Shown piece by piece: positions 1 to 7,857 of a stretch of DNA of 64,000 nucleotides. The stretch is from a virus, in IMG/VR virus record IMGVR_UViG_3300046660_000219, positions 141,909-205,908 of that record. The stretch is one strand, 5' to 3'. Position 1 is the first letter of the stretch, and each line of letters starts with the position of its first letter. The notes below the pieces were generated by a model. It worked only from the letters and a program-made list of their open reading frames with translations, had not been told where the DNA came from and searched no databases. The position numbers and the translations under genes were made by a program.

Positions 1-95
1 TCCAGATTGGCGTCGCAGTTGTCCAAGACAAATTGCGCCTGCTCACGCGTGAGTTCGACGAAAACGGTAGATTCATCGTTGTGGTTGGCCGTCAT
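1..95 (-). CDS. Partial unknown gene at left edge
   Basis: Reading leftwards from the ATG at 93-95, 31 codons are visible before the window ends. The product begins MTANHNDESTVF. Nothing is recognised from so short a piece. The ATG overlaps the TGA stop of the gene to its right (ATGA), so translation is probably coupled. Confidence 0.6.
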   Translation of the reverse strand, partial: MTANHNDESTVFVELTREQAQFVLDNCDANL

Positions 96-433
96 GGCTT
101 CTCTCGCGACGTATTGTAAGTTATGACTGCCTTCCTGTAATGCGCGTTGGCGTATACTGTTTTCGTGGTCTTGGCTATAAACAGTTGATAAGACGGATCG
201 ATTACCGGGTCACTATTTGGCGTACGTCCTGTAATAGTACCAGCATAGTGCCAAACTAAACCAGACGGGCTACGTGGATCAAGCCCAGCTTGCTCGCGAC
301 TGACGAATATTCCTGTACCATTACAGCGACGACAACGAACTAAATCGCCGTAAACACTTAATGCGCCATATTTCCGGCTACTAACGTAGCCGGAGAACCC
401 TGAGCTGTCACAACGTTTGCATTCATAACCCAT
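92..433 (-). CDS. Small zinc-finger protein with DnaJ-like Cys motifs
   Basis: 113 aa. I start it at the ATG at 433 because GGAGG lies 4 nt upstream; a longer reading to 487 would run into the next gene. CKRCDSSG (residues 5-12) and CRRCNGTG (34-41) are CxxCxxxG-type knuckles like half of a DnaJ zinc centre, so it probably binds one zinc. No J domain is present. Role unknown. It overlaps the gene on its left by 4 nt. Confidence 0.6.
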   Translation of the reverse strand: MGYECKRCDSSGFSGYVSSRKYGALSVYGDLVRCRRCNGTGIFVSREQAGLDPRSPSGLVWHYAGTITGRTPNSDPVIDPSYQLFIAKTTKTVYANAHYRKAVITYNTSREKP

Positions 434-447
434 AACGCCTCCATTGC

Positions 448-684
448 TTATACGTAAGCGCGTTCCGCTGTGTCGTGCTCGCGCCAATCGCTAAACGGTA
501 CCACCACGATGATATCATCTTCGTTTTGATCAGTGGCATTTTCTGCTAGCCAACCCTCGATGGCTTTCGCCATGGATGTTGCGGTTACAAAGGAGTTGTA
601 AATAACACTACGATCATCCAAGCCTTCCGTGCTGCCGCTGCGGTACTTAATAAGGTAAGATCGAACGCAACCATGTTCAGACAT
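448..684 (-). CDS. Hypothetical protein, 78 aa
   Basis: Begins MSEHGCVRSYLIKYRSG, with a middle helix (MAKAIEGWLAENA) and a hydrophobic strand IIVVVPF near the end. GGAGAAATAGTA precedes the ATG, one of the two commonest start contexts here. No family recognised; the short alpha/beta makeup suggests a small soluble protein. Confidence 0.7.
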   Translation of the reverse strand: MSEHGCVRSYLIKYRSGSTEGLDDRSVIYNSFVTATSMAKAIEGWLAENATDQNEDDIIVVVPFSDWREHDTAERAYV

Positions 685-695
685 TACTATTTCTC

Positions 696-962
696 CTAAT
701 GCAGCGTGCGTGGTGCGTCTTGCTCGTTGTTGTCAGGCTCTCTGCGCCACATCGCTTCCAACGTGATCTTCCATTTCTTGACGTCATCCACGCTGACTTG
801 ATCGACCATGCCGAAGAACATCGTCTGTAGCTTCTTAGCGTTGATCAGTGCGTATTCAAGGTTGGCTAGAGCTTGTTCCTGCTCCGGCGTCAGATCCTTG
901 GCTTCCTTCAGGAAGAAGTCTAGGAACTCGCGAGCTTGTTCTAGGTCCAGCGATTGTCGCAT
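696..962 (-). CDS. Hypothetical helical protein, 88 aa
   Basis: Strongly helical and charged (LEQAREFLDFFLKEAKDL, then PEQEQALANLEYALINAKKL). The start is fixed by AAAGGTA just upstream of the ATG. No family recognised. It could be a small coiled-coil dimer. Confidence 0.7.
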   Translation of the reverse strand: MRQSLDLEQAREFLDFFLKEAKDLTPEQEQALANLEYALINAKKLQTMFFGMVDQVSVDDVKKWKITLEAMWRREPDNNEQDAPRTLH

Positions 963-973
963 GCTATTTACCT

Positions 974-1318
974 TTATGCGTATTGTGGAAGTATTACCGG
1001 GATCAGTTCGTTCAAACTATACCAGCGGTAATACGGCGGGTTTTGGTCCACAATATTCTGACGCAAGAACGCCACGTCGCGAGCCACGCCTTCTGGTGTG
1101 TTAAGGCCGCGTGTGATCAACGATGCTTCCCAGGTTTCCTGTACGTCTGGATTGTACGGTGTGGGTTTGTAGCCGTACTTACGCGCCAGTTCTCGAAACA
1201 CCGGTAAATCTGGAAATGGTATTAAAACTTCGCGGTTGGGTGGATCGTTCGGTTGTCGGAACGGGTTGTTAGGGTTGCTAGCCACCAACACCTTGAACCA
1301 AAAACGGTACACGGTCAT
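974..1318 (-). CDS. Hypothetical protein, 114 aa
   Basis: Start chosen at 1318 (MTVYRFWFKVLV) because GGAGG lies upstream; the frame stays open to 1477 but that part overlaps a terminator-like hairpin and the neighbour. Proline- and asparagine-rich middle (NPFRQPNDPPN). Two copies of the dispersed AANRGTA heptamer lie inside, at 1215 and 1303, in different reading frames. Confidence 0.7.
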   Translation of the reverse strand: MTVYRFWFKVLVASNPNNPFRQPNDPPNREVLIPFPDLPVFRELARKYGYKPTPYNPDVQETWEASLITRGLNTPEGVARDVAFLRQNIVDQNPPYYRWYSLNELIPVILPQYA

Positions 1319-1340
1319 GCGAACCTCCAGTGAATAACGA

Positions 1341-1368
1341 AACGCCCCGACCATGAGGCCAGGGCGTT
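1341..1368 (-). terminator. Hairpin, likely terminator of the P-loop gene
   Basis: AACGCCC (1341-1347) and GGGCGTT (1362-1368) form a perfect 7 bp stem with a 14 nt loop. On the minus strand it is followed by a moderately T-rich stretch. It lies between the kinase-like gene stop and the next start. Confidence 0.5.
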
Positions 1369-1407
1369 GGATTGATGGGGGATTGTAGTCGATGGTCGCA
1401 GAAGTGT

Positions 1408-1803
1408 CTAGCAGTGCTCCCAACGCTCCTGCATAAGGGCGATTTGCTCTTGCGGCACGCCATGGACGCTCCCCCACGTCCCCGTGGCCGTAATGACCCG
1501 CAAATCGGCCCCGTAGCGCGAAGCCATGGCGTAGTACACGTGCATCTCCCAGAGTGAACAGAAGGTGTTGGCGACCACGACAGAGCTATCGTTACGCAGA
1601 GCTTCATCAACTTGCGCCGCGCACCAGTCGTGAGCGAGCTTCTGGTCTTCACGTCGATAAGTGTAAACACCATCGACAACAAAGAACTGGTCCGCCTCAA
1701 AATGACGAAGCGCCGGGTCGGTGGCGCACATCTGCTGTGCGAGCGTGGTCTTGCCGCTACCTGGCAAGCCACGAATAAGAGTAATGGTACGACGATCGTT
1801 CAC
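1408..1803 (-). CDS. P-loop kinase-like NTPase (AAA_33 / polynucleotide-kinase-like)
   Basis: 131 aa from a GTG at 1801-1803, which has GGGGG 6 nt upstream; the frame is open to 1890 but would overlap the neighbour by 70 nt. The Walker A motif GLPGSGKTT is at residues 12-20, followed by an acidic FEADQFF segment and VVVANTF, the arrangement of small zeta-toxin/T4 Pnk-like kinases. The phosphate acceptor (nucleotide, polynucleotide end or small molecule) cannot be told. Short for the family, so it is probably a bare kinase core. Confidence 0.65.
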   Translation of the reverse strand: MNDRRTITLIRGLPGSGKTTLAQQMCATDPALRHFEADQFFVVDGVYTYRREDQKLAHDWCAAQVDEALRNDSSVVVANTFCSLWEMHVYYAMASRYGADLRVITATGTWGSVHGVPQEQIALMQERWEHC

Positions 1804-1820
1804 AGTGCCCCCTGATTGGT

Positions 1821-2285
1821 TTAATTGTAAGCCCCGCTGAACGGTTCGATCCACACGTAGGCGTCGGCCTTCTTGTCGGATTTCGCCCACATCATATCCG
1901 GCTCACGCCAGGAAAAGGAAAGATCCGCGCGAGCATCCGGATAGGTTTCGAACTCCCAGAAGTCGTGCATCATCTTGATGACCTCGAACGAGGTGAGGCC
2001 AAATCTACCCGGATCAAAAACGATAGGCGGTAGACCCGAGACACGATGCGGCACGTCTAGTTGCCATATCGGATCGCTGTCCCGCTCGATCTTGAATTCG
2101 CGCCGCATGCGAGCCACGAAATTGTTGATCTCGCTCGTGGCTACCTTTCCCATGAAGTCACCGGCGCGGCTGTAAACGTCGTGGTATTTATACCGGCCGC
2201 CTTCTTGCACCGGGTAAGCAACGCCGCACGTGAGCATGATCACCAGCTTGCGCTCGTAGCCTACCAATTTGTCGAACAATCGCAT
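1821..2285 (-). CDS. Hypothetical protein, 154 aa
   Basis: Begins MRLFDKLVGYERKLVIMLTCG, so a hydrophobic strand or short membrane-touching helix lies near the N-terminus. The C-terminal half is aromatic and acidic (FEVIKMMHDFWEFETYPDA). GGAGA lies before the ATG. No family recognised. Confidence 0.7.
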   Translation of the reverse strand: MRLFDKLVGYERKLVIMLTCGVAYPVQEGGRYKYHDVYSRAGDFMGKVATSEINNFVARMRREFKIERDSDPIWQLDVPHRVSGLPPIVFDPGRFGLTSFEVIKMMHDFWEFETYPDARADLSFSWREPDMMWAKSDKKADAYVWIEPFSGAYN

Positions 2286-2295
2286 AACAGGTCTC

Positions 2296-2700
2296 CTAAC
2301 AACGATCGTAGAGGCGGCCGTTCAGGAATTCGACGATCTTATCCGCGCCGTCCTTCTTGACCAAGGGTCCACGCACAAGGCGCTCCGAGCGGATACCGTC
2401 ATTGCACGTGGTTGCCCGCATGATATGCGCGAATGCAAACACGTCTTCCGCGCCTCTATCTTCCAAATAGTAGGCCGTGGTTGTGCGCGGCTCGTCCATT
2501 TCCGCACTGTCGAAGAAGAAGAGTAGATTTAGGTTCTGTTGGTTGAGGTCGTTGGCCACGCGAATGAGCATGCTGACGATATCGTCCCGGCTGATATCGT
2601 CGTTCATGAACAGCAACGGACCGTTCGTGGTGATCAAGCTAACCAGCTTGCCCGTATCCAGGGCCTTAAGCGACTTGTTGAATTCGGTCGAGTTAGGCAT
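2296..2700 (-). CDS. Hypothetical protein, 134 aa
   Basis: Helical N-terminus (LKALDTGKLVSLI), a DDISRDDIVSMLIRVANDL helix and a LLFFFDSAE strand near residue 60. Ends FLNGRLYDRC. No family recognised. Confidence 0.7.
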   Translation of the reverse strand: MPNSTEFNKSLKALDTGKLVSLITTNGPLLFMNDDISRDDIVSMLIRVANDLNQQNLNLLFFFDSAEMDEPRTTTAYYLEDRGAEDVFAFAHIMRATTCNDGIRSERLVRGPLVKKDGADKIVEFLNGRLYDRC

Positions 2701-2710
2701 GTGTCTATCC

Positions 2711-2905
2711 TTACCTTAAGTTATGCGGTAGTTGTTCAAATCGTTGGCAGCATTGACGCAAACGTTGCACAAAATAAGCACGCTCGCTCGGCAAACGGTT
2801 GCGATGATCAGCGATGTCACGCAACACCAAAACCTGCGTAAGTTTGGCTTTCACTGGTGACAGTAGGACACGCTTACCTTCGCGGATTTCGTGAGTAGGT
2901 TTCAT
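2711..2905 (-). CDS. Hypothetical basic protein, 64 aa
   Basis: Basic (many Arg/Lys), starting MKPTHEIREGKRVLL and ending QRFEQLPHNLR. It starts directly after a GGTAAAG-type context. Could bind nucleic acid by charge alone; nothing firmer can be said. Confidence 0.6.
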   Translation of the reverse strand: MKPTHEIREGKRVLLSPVKAKLTQVLVLRDIADHRNRLPSERAYFVQRLRQCCQRFEQLPHNLR

Positions 2906-2917
2906 GTCTCTTTACCT

Positions 2918-3226
2918 TTATTGATGTTGCGCGACGAACGCTCGCATGAAGGCCTTAGCCTCGTACGCCTTGTCGAACTTGCGCGTGTGCGTGAGAGTCA
3001 GCCCGTTAGCCGTCTCGTAGGTGAACGTCCACGGCGCACCGCTTTCCGTGGGAACGACTTTACCGGGGCGCAACGGGCGTTGTTCAGCGAGCACGGACAC
3101 TTGATCAGTGATAATAGCTGCGCGGCGCTCCTCGGCGCGCAAATCAGCCAAGCCACGATCGAGTTCGGCCCATACATCATCCTGCGTTGATCGCGGAGCA
3201 TGAAGAAAGAGGCGCTTGAGAGGCAT
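2918..3226 (-). CDS. Hypothetical protein, 102 aa
   Basis: Start fixed by GGAAAAGGTAAC before the ATG. N-terminal basic stretch, charged helix (DDVWAELDRGLADLRAEERRA), then beta-rich C-terminal half (WTFTYETANGLTLTHT). No family recognised. Confidence 0.7.
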   Translation of the reverse strand: MPLKRLFLHAPRSTQDDVWAELDRGLADLRAEERRAAIITDQVSVLAEQRPLRPGKVVPTESGAPWTFTYETANGLTLTHTRKFDKAYEAKAFMRAFVAQHQ

Positions 3227-3239
3227 GTTACCTTTTCCT

Positions 3240-3470
3240 TTAAATCTCGTCCAAGCGACAAAGCAAATTCAATTGGTCGCGTTGCGCCGTGAAGCTGTAG
3301 ACAGCCCCGTCGCACTTAAACTCGCCGTCAAAGGCCTGTAGGTCACGCGGGGTAACAGTCACCGCCGCACCTTCGAAAATCAGCCCGTCCGCGCAAGCAT
3401 GCGGCCAATCATCGCCATTGATAGCGACGGAGGCTGTAAGGAAAGCAGCCCACTGTGTCTTGTCGATCAT
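3240..3470 (-). CDS. Hypothetical protein, 76 aa
   Basis: Begins MIDKTQWAAFLTASVAINGD; mostly short beta-strands with two cysteines. AAACGGTA stands in place of the ribosome-binding site, one of the variants of the recurring heptamer. Function unknown. Confidence 0.7.
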   Translation of the reverse strand: MIDKTQWAAFLTASVAINGDDWPHACADGLIFEGAAVTVTPRDLQAFDGEFKCDGAVYSFTAQRDQLNLLCRLDEI

Positions 3471-3482
3471 GTTACCGTTTCC

Positions 3483-3671
3483 TTATCCCCAAGCGCCGAC
3501 AGCTTCGGCGAGCGCTAGATATTGCCTGACAGCAAACCGCTTCGCGCTGTGATACGGCCCCGGCCGATAGAAGTCGTACGCTGCGCTGTGGTTCGCCAGA
3601 GCGTATGAAGAGCCTTCTTCCTTCATCTGGAAACGGGCGTCACGCTTGGTGTCGTTATATTCGCTGCACAT
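3483..3671 (-). CDS. Hypothetical protein, 62 aa
   Basis: MCSEYNDTKRDARF at the N-terminus, tyrosine-rich middle, helical end (VRQYLALAEAVGAWG). AAACGGTAAT lies before the ATG. No family recognised. Confidence 0.65.
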   Translation of the reverse strand: MCSEYNDTKRDARFQMKEEGSSYALANHSAAYDFYRPGPYHSAKRFAVRQYLALAEAVGAWG

Positions 3672-3683
3672 ATTACCGTTTCC

Positions 3684-4283
3684 TTACAGGTACTTGCCAG
3701 CGCAAATCGGGCCGATCCCGCGCGCGATCGATTCGGCGTTAGTCAGCTCCGCACCGCAGCAGCCACAGATACCCGTACGCTTGCCGAAGGCCACGAAAGC
3801 CGCCTCACGATCCACAGAAAGGGTACGCAGCGCGGTAATCGTGCCTTCCGGCGTCTCATCACGCGGCGTGAACATCCCGTTCAGGTCGATGTGACCGTAG
3901 TACTTCGATTGACCATACGGCCCGCCGTCAGCGACGTGAAAGCCGCCCTTGTTGGCGCGGGTGATCTTCAGCGTGTCACCGTTTTCCGTGGCAATCCAGA
4001 ACGCGGAGCGGCCTTCCGGGTTAGTGCGGTCGAACAATTCGGCGATACCATTACCGACGAGAACAGGGCGACGCCCTTTCTTTTCGGGCGCAGCGTTAGC
4101 CGAGTCGGCCATGTCCGCGCGCTTGGTAGCTTCCGCCGTGAGCTTGATCACCCAATCCCATTGGCGCTGCGACAACGCCTTAGTCTCAGCTTGCGCCAAG
4201 AGGCTTTTAGCAAAGCCCTGTTGGCCGGGAGGCAGTTGCGAAACCACGGCGGCCAAGGCGGCAAGTTCAGCTTGCAGGAACAT
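3684..4283 (-). CDS. DUF6011-like zinc protein
   Basis: 199 aa. The C-terminus carries GICGCCGAELTNAES then GIGPICAGKYL, the Cys-x2-Cys ... GIGPxC signature of DUF6011-type phage proteins, probably one zinc site. The N-terminal half is helical; the middle is beta-rich (FWIATENGDTLKIT). I start it at 4283 (GAGGGG upstream) and not at 4328, because a strong promoter at 4316-4344 would put the earlier ATG upstream of the transcript. First gene of a leftward operon. Confidence 0.65.
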   Translation of the reverse strand: MFLQAELAALAAVVSQLPPGQQGFAKSLLAQAETKALSQRQWDWVIKLTAEATKRADMADSANAAPEKKGRRPVLVGNGIAELFDRTNPEGRSAFWIATENGDTLKITRANKGGFHVADGGPYGQSKYYGHIDLNGMFTPRDETPEGTITALRTLSVDREAAFVAFGKRTGICGCCGAELTNAESIARGIGPICAGKYL

Positions 4284-4315
4284 GGGGTAACCCCTCAAAT
4301 CATCAAGTTGCCACC

Positions 4316-4366
4316 CTTGTAAACCCATTAGCTGTCCATGTCAACCCTAGTCGGAAAAATTGCCAA
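4316..4366 (-). promoter_or_regulatory. Sigma70-like promoter with upstream palindrome
   Basis: Minus strand: TTGACA (4339-4344), 17 nt, TACAAG (4316-4321), in the context GGGTTTACAAGGGTG shared with four other promoters. An AT-rich inverted repeat TCGGAAAAATTGCC (4351-4364) starts 6 nt upstream of the -35 box. Drives the gene at 3684-4283 and those to its left. Confidence 0.8.
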
Positions 4367-4374
4367 TTAAGGGG

Positions 4375-4779
4375 TCAAGCCGCCAAGGGTTGGATATTAA
4401 GGGTAGACAGCGTAACTCCCTCCCTCGTGCTGACACGCTGGCGCATCTCCTCGATAGCCGCGTTGAGCTTAGCGAAATCTACGCCAATCGGATCGAGTTT
4501 GTATGCGGCTTCCGAGTAGTTTCGCACCACCTCGCCAAACTTGTCCCACAACCGATGTGCGTCGAACGACACGATGAGACAGATAGGATTACCGCTCTCG
4601 CTCCACGGAAGACAGATCAACCCCTCACCAAGATTCTTGATCAGGAGGATTGAGGCTACCATTACTTGATTGTAGCCGCATTGCTGCGTGTTGATAACAG
4701 CAACGCCTTTGTTGTCTCCACCGTTCTCCAGTTTTGGAATCAATTTCTCTGCAAGCTCTTCGACTTGTAGTGTTTCCAC
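4375..4779 (-). CDS. Hypothetical protein, 134 aa
   Basis: Starts at a GTG (4777-4779) with AGGAG 8 nt upstream. Acidic helix at the N-terminus (VEELAEKLIPKLE), central hydrophobic strands (VMVASILLIKNLG, GLICLPW), helical C-terminal half. No family recognised. The stop lies just upstream of the palindromic promoter. Confidence 0.7.
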   Translation of the reverse strand: METLQVEELAEKLIPKLENGGDNKGVAVINTQQCGYNQVMVASILLIKNLGEGLICLPWSESGNPICLIVSFDAHRLWDKFGEVVRNYSEAAYKLDPIGVDFAKLNAAIEEMRQRVSTREGVTLSTLNIQPLAA

Positions 4780-4790
4780 GTGCGTGACTC

Positions 4791-4991
4791 CTATTTTCCG
4801 GTTTGCATGATGCGATAAGCAGCCGCTACCTTTGTTTGCATGCGCTTAGCGACATAGCGGTTTTGATAGGTCTTGACCTTCTCCGGGTTGGCCGCTTGCC
4901 ACCGGCGTGCCTTAGCGGCAAGACATTTGCCGCAATCGCTAGAACGTAAGACGCCGTGTTCGCATGGTTGACCGTGAGCTTTCTTCTTCAT
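4791..4991 (-). CDS. Small zinc-binding basic protein, 66 aa
   Basis: C10EHG, C20GKC23 plus the histidine form a likely zinc knuckle of the CxHG(x)nCxxC type seen beside phage HNH genes. The rest is a basic helix (RRWQAANPEKVKTY). A nucleic-acid-binding role is plausible. Its ATG follows directly on the stop of the next gene. Confidence 0.6.
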   Translation of the reverse strand: MKKKAHGQPCEHGVLRSSDCGKCLAAKARRWQAANPEKVKTYQNRYVAKRMQTKVAAAYRIMQTGK

Positions 4992-5567
4992 TTACCGCTC
5001 TCTCGCGGAATTACCGTGTTCTTTCTGCTGCACAGGATCGTACGGATCGCGCGCCCACGGCCTGTACTTTACACGAGAGCGATCGCGAAATGCTGCACGT
5101 TGTAGGACATACAGTTTCTTGTGCGTGTTCTCTTCGATGACCACGCGACGTGGTAGCGGTTGCATAATGTCTAGCATGTCTGTTAGGTGCAGCAGATCAC
5201 GCGGCGCGAGCAAGGTGCACTCGATGAGAACTTGATAATCCTTGACTATCTGACGAATGAGACCTCCGTAGCTACCAATTTCAATGAATTGGATAGCGCC
5301 AGGAGCCCAGCAATCGTGCGCATGGATGCATACGGTAACGGGCTTCTTGCTACGCGTGTATTTGTTGAACGTTTTCACAGATAGTGCGATCGTACCTTTA
5401 TGCATAGGACAGCCGCAAGCACGACAACCGGTGACGCGTTCAAGCTCCACCGGCTTAGCTGTGTCCTCGCAATCACGCACACGACCATCGCCGTGCGGTG
5501 TAACGATGAGACCACCGGAGCGCATCAACGCGACAAACTCCGGTGGCATGACCTGAACCAGCTTCAT
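4992..5567 (-). CDS. Cys-rich hypothetical protein, 191 aa
   Basis: C48RACGCPMH places three Cys and one His close together, with CIHAHDC further on, so at least one zinc site is likely. The C-terminal 40 residues are strongly basic and probably flexible. No family recognised. Adjacent to the HNH gene on its right. Confidence 0.65.
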   Translation of the reverse strand: MKLVQVMPPEFVALMRSGGLIVTPHGDGRVRDCEDTAKPVELERVTGCRACGCPMHKGTIALSVKTFNKYTRSKKPVTVCIHAHDCWAPGAIQFIEIGSYGGLIRQIVKDYQVLIECTLLAPRDLLHLTDMLDIMQPLPRRVVIEENTHKKLYVLQRAAFRDRSRVKYRPWARDPYDPVQQKEHGNSARER

Positions 5568-5571
5568 TAGC

Positions 5572-6276
5572 CTATACCTTTTCTTCGTGTTCTAGCGCCT
5601 TCATTTGCAGGAAAGCTTTCGGCGGTACATGGTCGTATTTCGCAGCGTCTTCTTTGAGCTTGGTGTGCGCTGCCATTAACAGTCGTGTCGTACGCAACCA
5701 TTTCACGTCCGGAACAGTGCACGGTGGCCACATCTCGATCAAGTGCTGTCGAAATAGGTAGAACTCAGGAACAGGCCGCATTAGAGCACCGCGCATGTTG
5801 TTGCACGGTTGACAGGCCGCCATCAGGTTCTCCATGGCGTCCGTGCCGCCGTTGCAGCGTTCGACCAAATGCTCGATCGTGTATTGCGAATTGCCGATCG
5901 CCTTGACCATCAGTCCATGGCAATAGCAGCACTTACTGTTTTGGGCTTCGCTTAGAACCCGGCCAACCTGTTTACGCCCAAGAAGGATTGTGCGTGCATT
6001 GCGCGCGGCATCCGCTTCTAGAAGTGCGGCCACTACGGGCGCGTCTTCGAAAAACGGTAGCGGTTCAGTAGGATCGAACTTCTGTCGGTTCTTACACGTC
6101 TGCAATACGGCCATCACCTTTCGCAAGGCTGTATCGCGTCGATATGGCCGCTTGCTGCTACGGTAATTGGCGAAGGTACGTAGCGTCGAGTTGGATAACA
6201 TGTCCAACTTACCATTTGTCTCAATGGTGATCAGAACGTGTGCAATCTCGTTCTCTGTCAGGTGTTGGATATTCAC
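5572..6276 (-). CDS. HNH endonuclease
   Basis: 234 aa. Residues 116-119 (CCYC), E135-H136 in YTIEHLVERCNGGTD, then MENLMAACQPCNNMRG (148-163) give the full HNH pattern: two CxxC zinc pairs around a beta-beta-alpha-metal core with His136 as probable general base and Asn150 as metal/structural residue. The N-terminal 110 residues are helical and basic and may be a DNA-recognition part. Either a free-standing homing enzyme or a genome-processing nuclease. Confidence 0.85.
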   Translation of the reverse strand: MNIQHLTENEIAHVLITIETNGKLDMLSNSTLRTFANYRSSKRPYRRDTALRKVMAVLQTCKNRQKFDPTEPLPFFEDAPVVAALLEADAARNARTILLGRKQVGRVLSEAQNSKCCYCHGLMVKAIGNSQYTIEHLVERCNGGTDAMENLMAACQPCNNMRGALMRPVPEFYLFRQHLIEMWPPCTVPDVKWLRTTRLLMAAHTKLKEDAAKYDHVPPKAFLQMKALEHEEKV

Positions 6277-6303
6277 GTGCCTTAACTTCTCTTTGTCGCC
6301 GAA

Positions 6304-6486
6304 CTACGGCGTGATTATGTAGGCGGACAGTATGCCGACTATAGACAGCACGACCCACGTCACAGCACCTAGCTTCGACAACACGAAGCACACCTGACGC
6401 ACACGTGGTGATTGGGCGCTCTCGGAGTAGTAAAAGGTAACTGACGTGAACAACATCGTCAGTACCCACCAAGCGGACAGGTTCAT
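6304..6486 (-). CDS. Small two-helix membrane protein, 60 aa
   Basis: Two hydrophobic segments (about residues 3-19 and 34-56: LSKLGAVTWVVLSIVGILSAYII) point to an inner-membrane protein. No lysis-gene neighbours that would make it a holin. The ATG overlaps the stop of the gene to its right. Confidence 0.65.
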   Translation of the reverse strand: MNLSAWWVLTMLFTSVTFYYSESAQSPRVRQVCFVLSKLGAVTWVVLSIVGILSAYIITP

Positions 6487-6818
6487 GTTCTATTCTCCGC
6501 GTACGTGTTACCGCCGGACCATACCGTTTTGGCCTTGAGCGCAAAATTGATCTCGTTACCAGTCACATAAGCAATCAACCCGAACCATTCCATGGTGGCT
6601 CTCTGCGAGGTTACGCCCATACGAACAGCGCGCACGCTCTTTCCAATGCTGGCGGCGATGTCTGAAAGGGTATACGGCGAACCCAGGATCATCTTAGCCA
6701 TCGACCAGCGCATAACCTGAATGATACCGTCAACACCGGGCGGGTAGATGGTTGGAATGATTGGGTACCAACCGAAAGGATAGCGGCTAGTGGACAGCAG
6801 CAACCTGGGTTTTGGCAT
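6483..6818 (-). CDS. Hypothetical protein with possible HTH, 111 aa
   Basis: Start at 6818 (MPKPRLLLSTSRYPF), with GAGGAA 8 nt upstream; it lies inside the end of the next gene, so coupling is likely. LSDIAASIGKSVRAVRMGVT (about 54-73) has the spacing of a helix-turn-helix. DNA binding is an inference from this pattern alone. Confidence 0.55.
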   Translation of the reverse strand: MPKPRLLLSTSRYPFGWYPIIPTIYPPGVDGIIQVMRWSMAKMILGSPYTLSDIAASIGKSVRAVRMGVTSQRATMEWFGLIAYVTGNEINFALKAKTVWSGGNTYAENRT

Positions 6819-7245
6819 CTTCGTATTCCTCAATAAAGGTACGCCAATCCGGTAGATTGACGCCGGTGTCTGCGCACATTTCCTTGTGCATCTTGTCGAG
6901 ACCATGTTCCAGATCCGCCAAGCGGCCCGGTTTACGTAACTCGCCCATGTTATATGCCGTGGTGAACAAGCTTTTAGCGTAGTGGCGATACACCGGAATG
7001 ATGTTGAAGCCGATCACAATTGCGCTGATCTCGCGTGGCCCGTTAGACCACGCCAGGATTTTCGGTTCAATGCGGCTAGCGAAATACGAAGACAGCTTGT
7101 CGAGGAACACATTGTAGTGTGTAGGGCTACTTACATTTTTCGGCACACCATTCACACCGGGAAACAGAACGGTGAAACCCTCCGTTGATAGCATGGCAGC
7201 TTCGACACGCGCTGCAAGACGTTTCCATTGGAATTCGAAGAGCAT
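6787..7245 (-). CDS. Hypothetical protein, 152 aa
   Basis: ATG at 7245 with AAAGGTAATACC directly upstream; longer readings start without a ribosome-binding site. Starts MLFEFQWKRLAARVEAAML. Mixed alpha/beta with an acidic C-terminal helix (FIEEYEDAKTQVAAVH). No family recognised. Confidence 0.7.
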   Translation of the reverse strand: MLFEFQWKRLAARVEAAMLSTEGFTVLFPGVNGVPKNVSSPTHYNVFLDKLSSYFASRIEPKILAWSNGPREISAIVIGFNIIPVYRHYAKSLFTTAYNMGELRKPGRLADLEHGLDKMHKEMCADTGVNLPDWRTFIEEYEDAKTQVAAVH

Positions 7246-7255
7246 GGTATTACCT

Positions 7256-7645
7256 TTAATGCGCCGAGCGTTGATGGAAGGCTTGCCACCCGGCATGATT
7301 TGCTTGCCAGTCAGAGGCAACGGCCGGGCGATGCTTATCACGGTCTTCCGTGTGGAACATGTGCTCACGGTTGGTTAGTATTTCCATTCCACGCTCGATT
7401 TTCTCGAACGCATAGCGCAGTTGCTCGATGCGTGGATCGACAGAGACCCACTTACCTTGTTGGTAAGCGTAATACTGCGCCACGGGGCGCATAGACATCG
7501 GTGCTTGCTCCGCCGTCATGCCTTCAGGTAGGTATGCACGACAGTGAATGACGCGTAACCATACCCTTTGCTGCATGCCCTGTTGTCCAACATCAATCCA
7601 CGCCCAGAGGGTGCGTTGCACACAACGCCAGCGCTGTTTGATCAT
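7256..7645 (-). CDS. Hypothetical protein, 129 aa
   Basis: AGGAG is 6 nt before the ATG at 7645, the second of two neighbouring ATGs. Tryptophan- and histidine-rich (WRCVQRTLWAWIDVGQQ; DWQANHAGWQAFHQRSAH). No family recognised. Confidence 0.65.
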   Translation of the reverse strand: MIKQRWRCVQRTLWAWIDVGQQGMQQRVWLRVIHCRAYLPEGMTAEQAPMSMRPVAQYYAYQQGKWVSVDPRIEQLRYAFEKIERGMEILTNREHMFHTEDRDKHRPAVASDWQANHAGWQAFHQRSAH

Positions 7646-7674
7646 ACCCATCTCCTAAAACGGTAATAACGTAA

Positions 7675-7857
7675 TCACCACCACATAAGTAGCTTACCAA
7701 GCACGCCAAGCGACATGACGCCAAGGATCAACCAATGGGTCCAACCAGGTTTTTCATCGCTGAACCCAAAGGCGTAGGCGGAATAGTCGGAGAGATTATC
7801 AATCTGCCGTTTGAATTCAGGCGTACAGTCTTTAGGGTAGATGCGTTTACTGCGCAT
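7675..7857 (-). CDS. C-terminally anchored small membrane protein, 60 aa
   Basis: Hydrophilic N-terminus, then one transmembrane helix HWLILGVMSLGVLGKLLMWW at the very end: a tail anchor. The ATG overlaps the stop of the next gene (TAATG), so it is coupled to it. Confidence 0.7.
   Translation of the reverse strand: MRSKRIYPKDCTPEFKRQIDNLSDYSAYAFGFSDEKPGWTHWLILGVMSLGVLGKLLMWW

Noticed and set aside
6221-6544. Minus-strand ORF of 107 aa overlapping the small membrane-protein gene
   Set aside because: It overlaps three better-supported genes, has an Arg/His-rich low-likelihood product and no ribosome-binding site.
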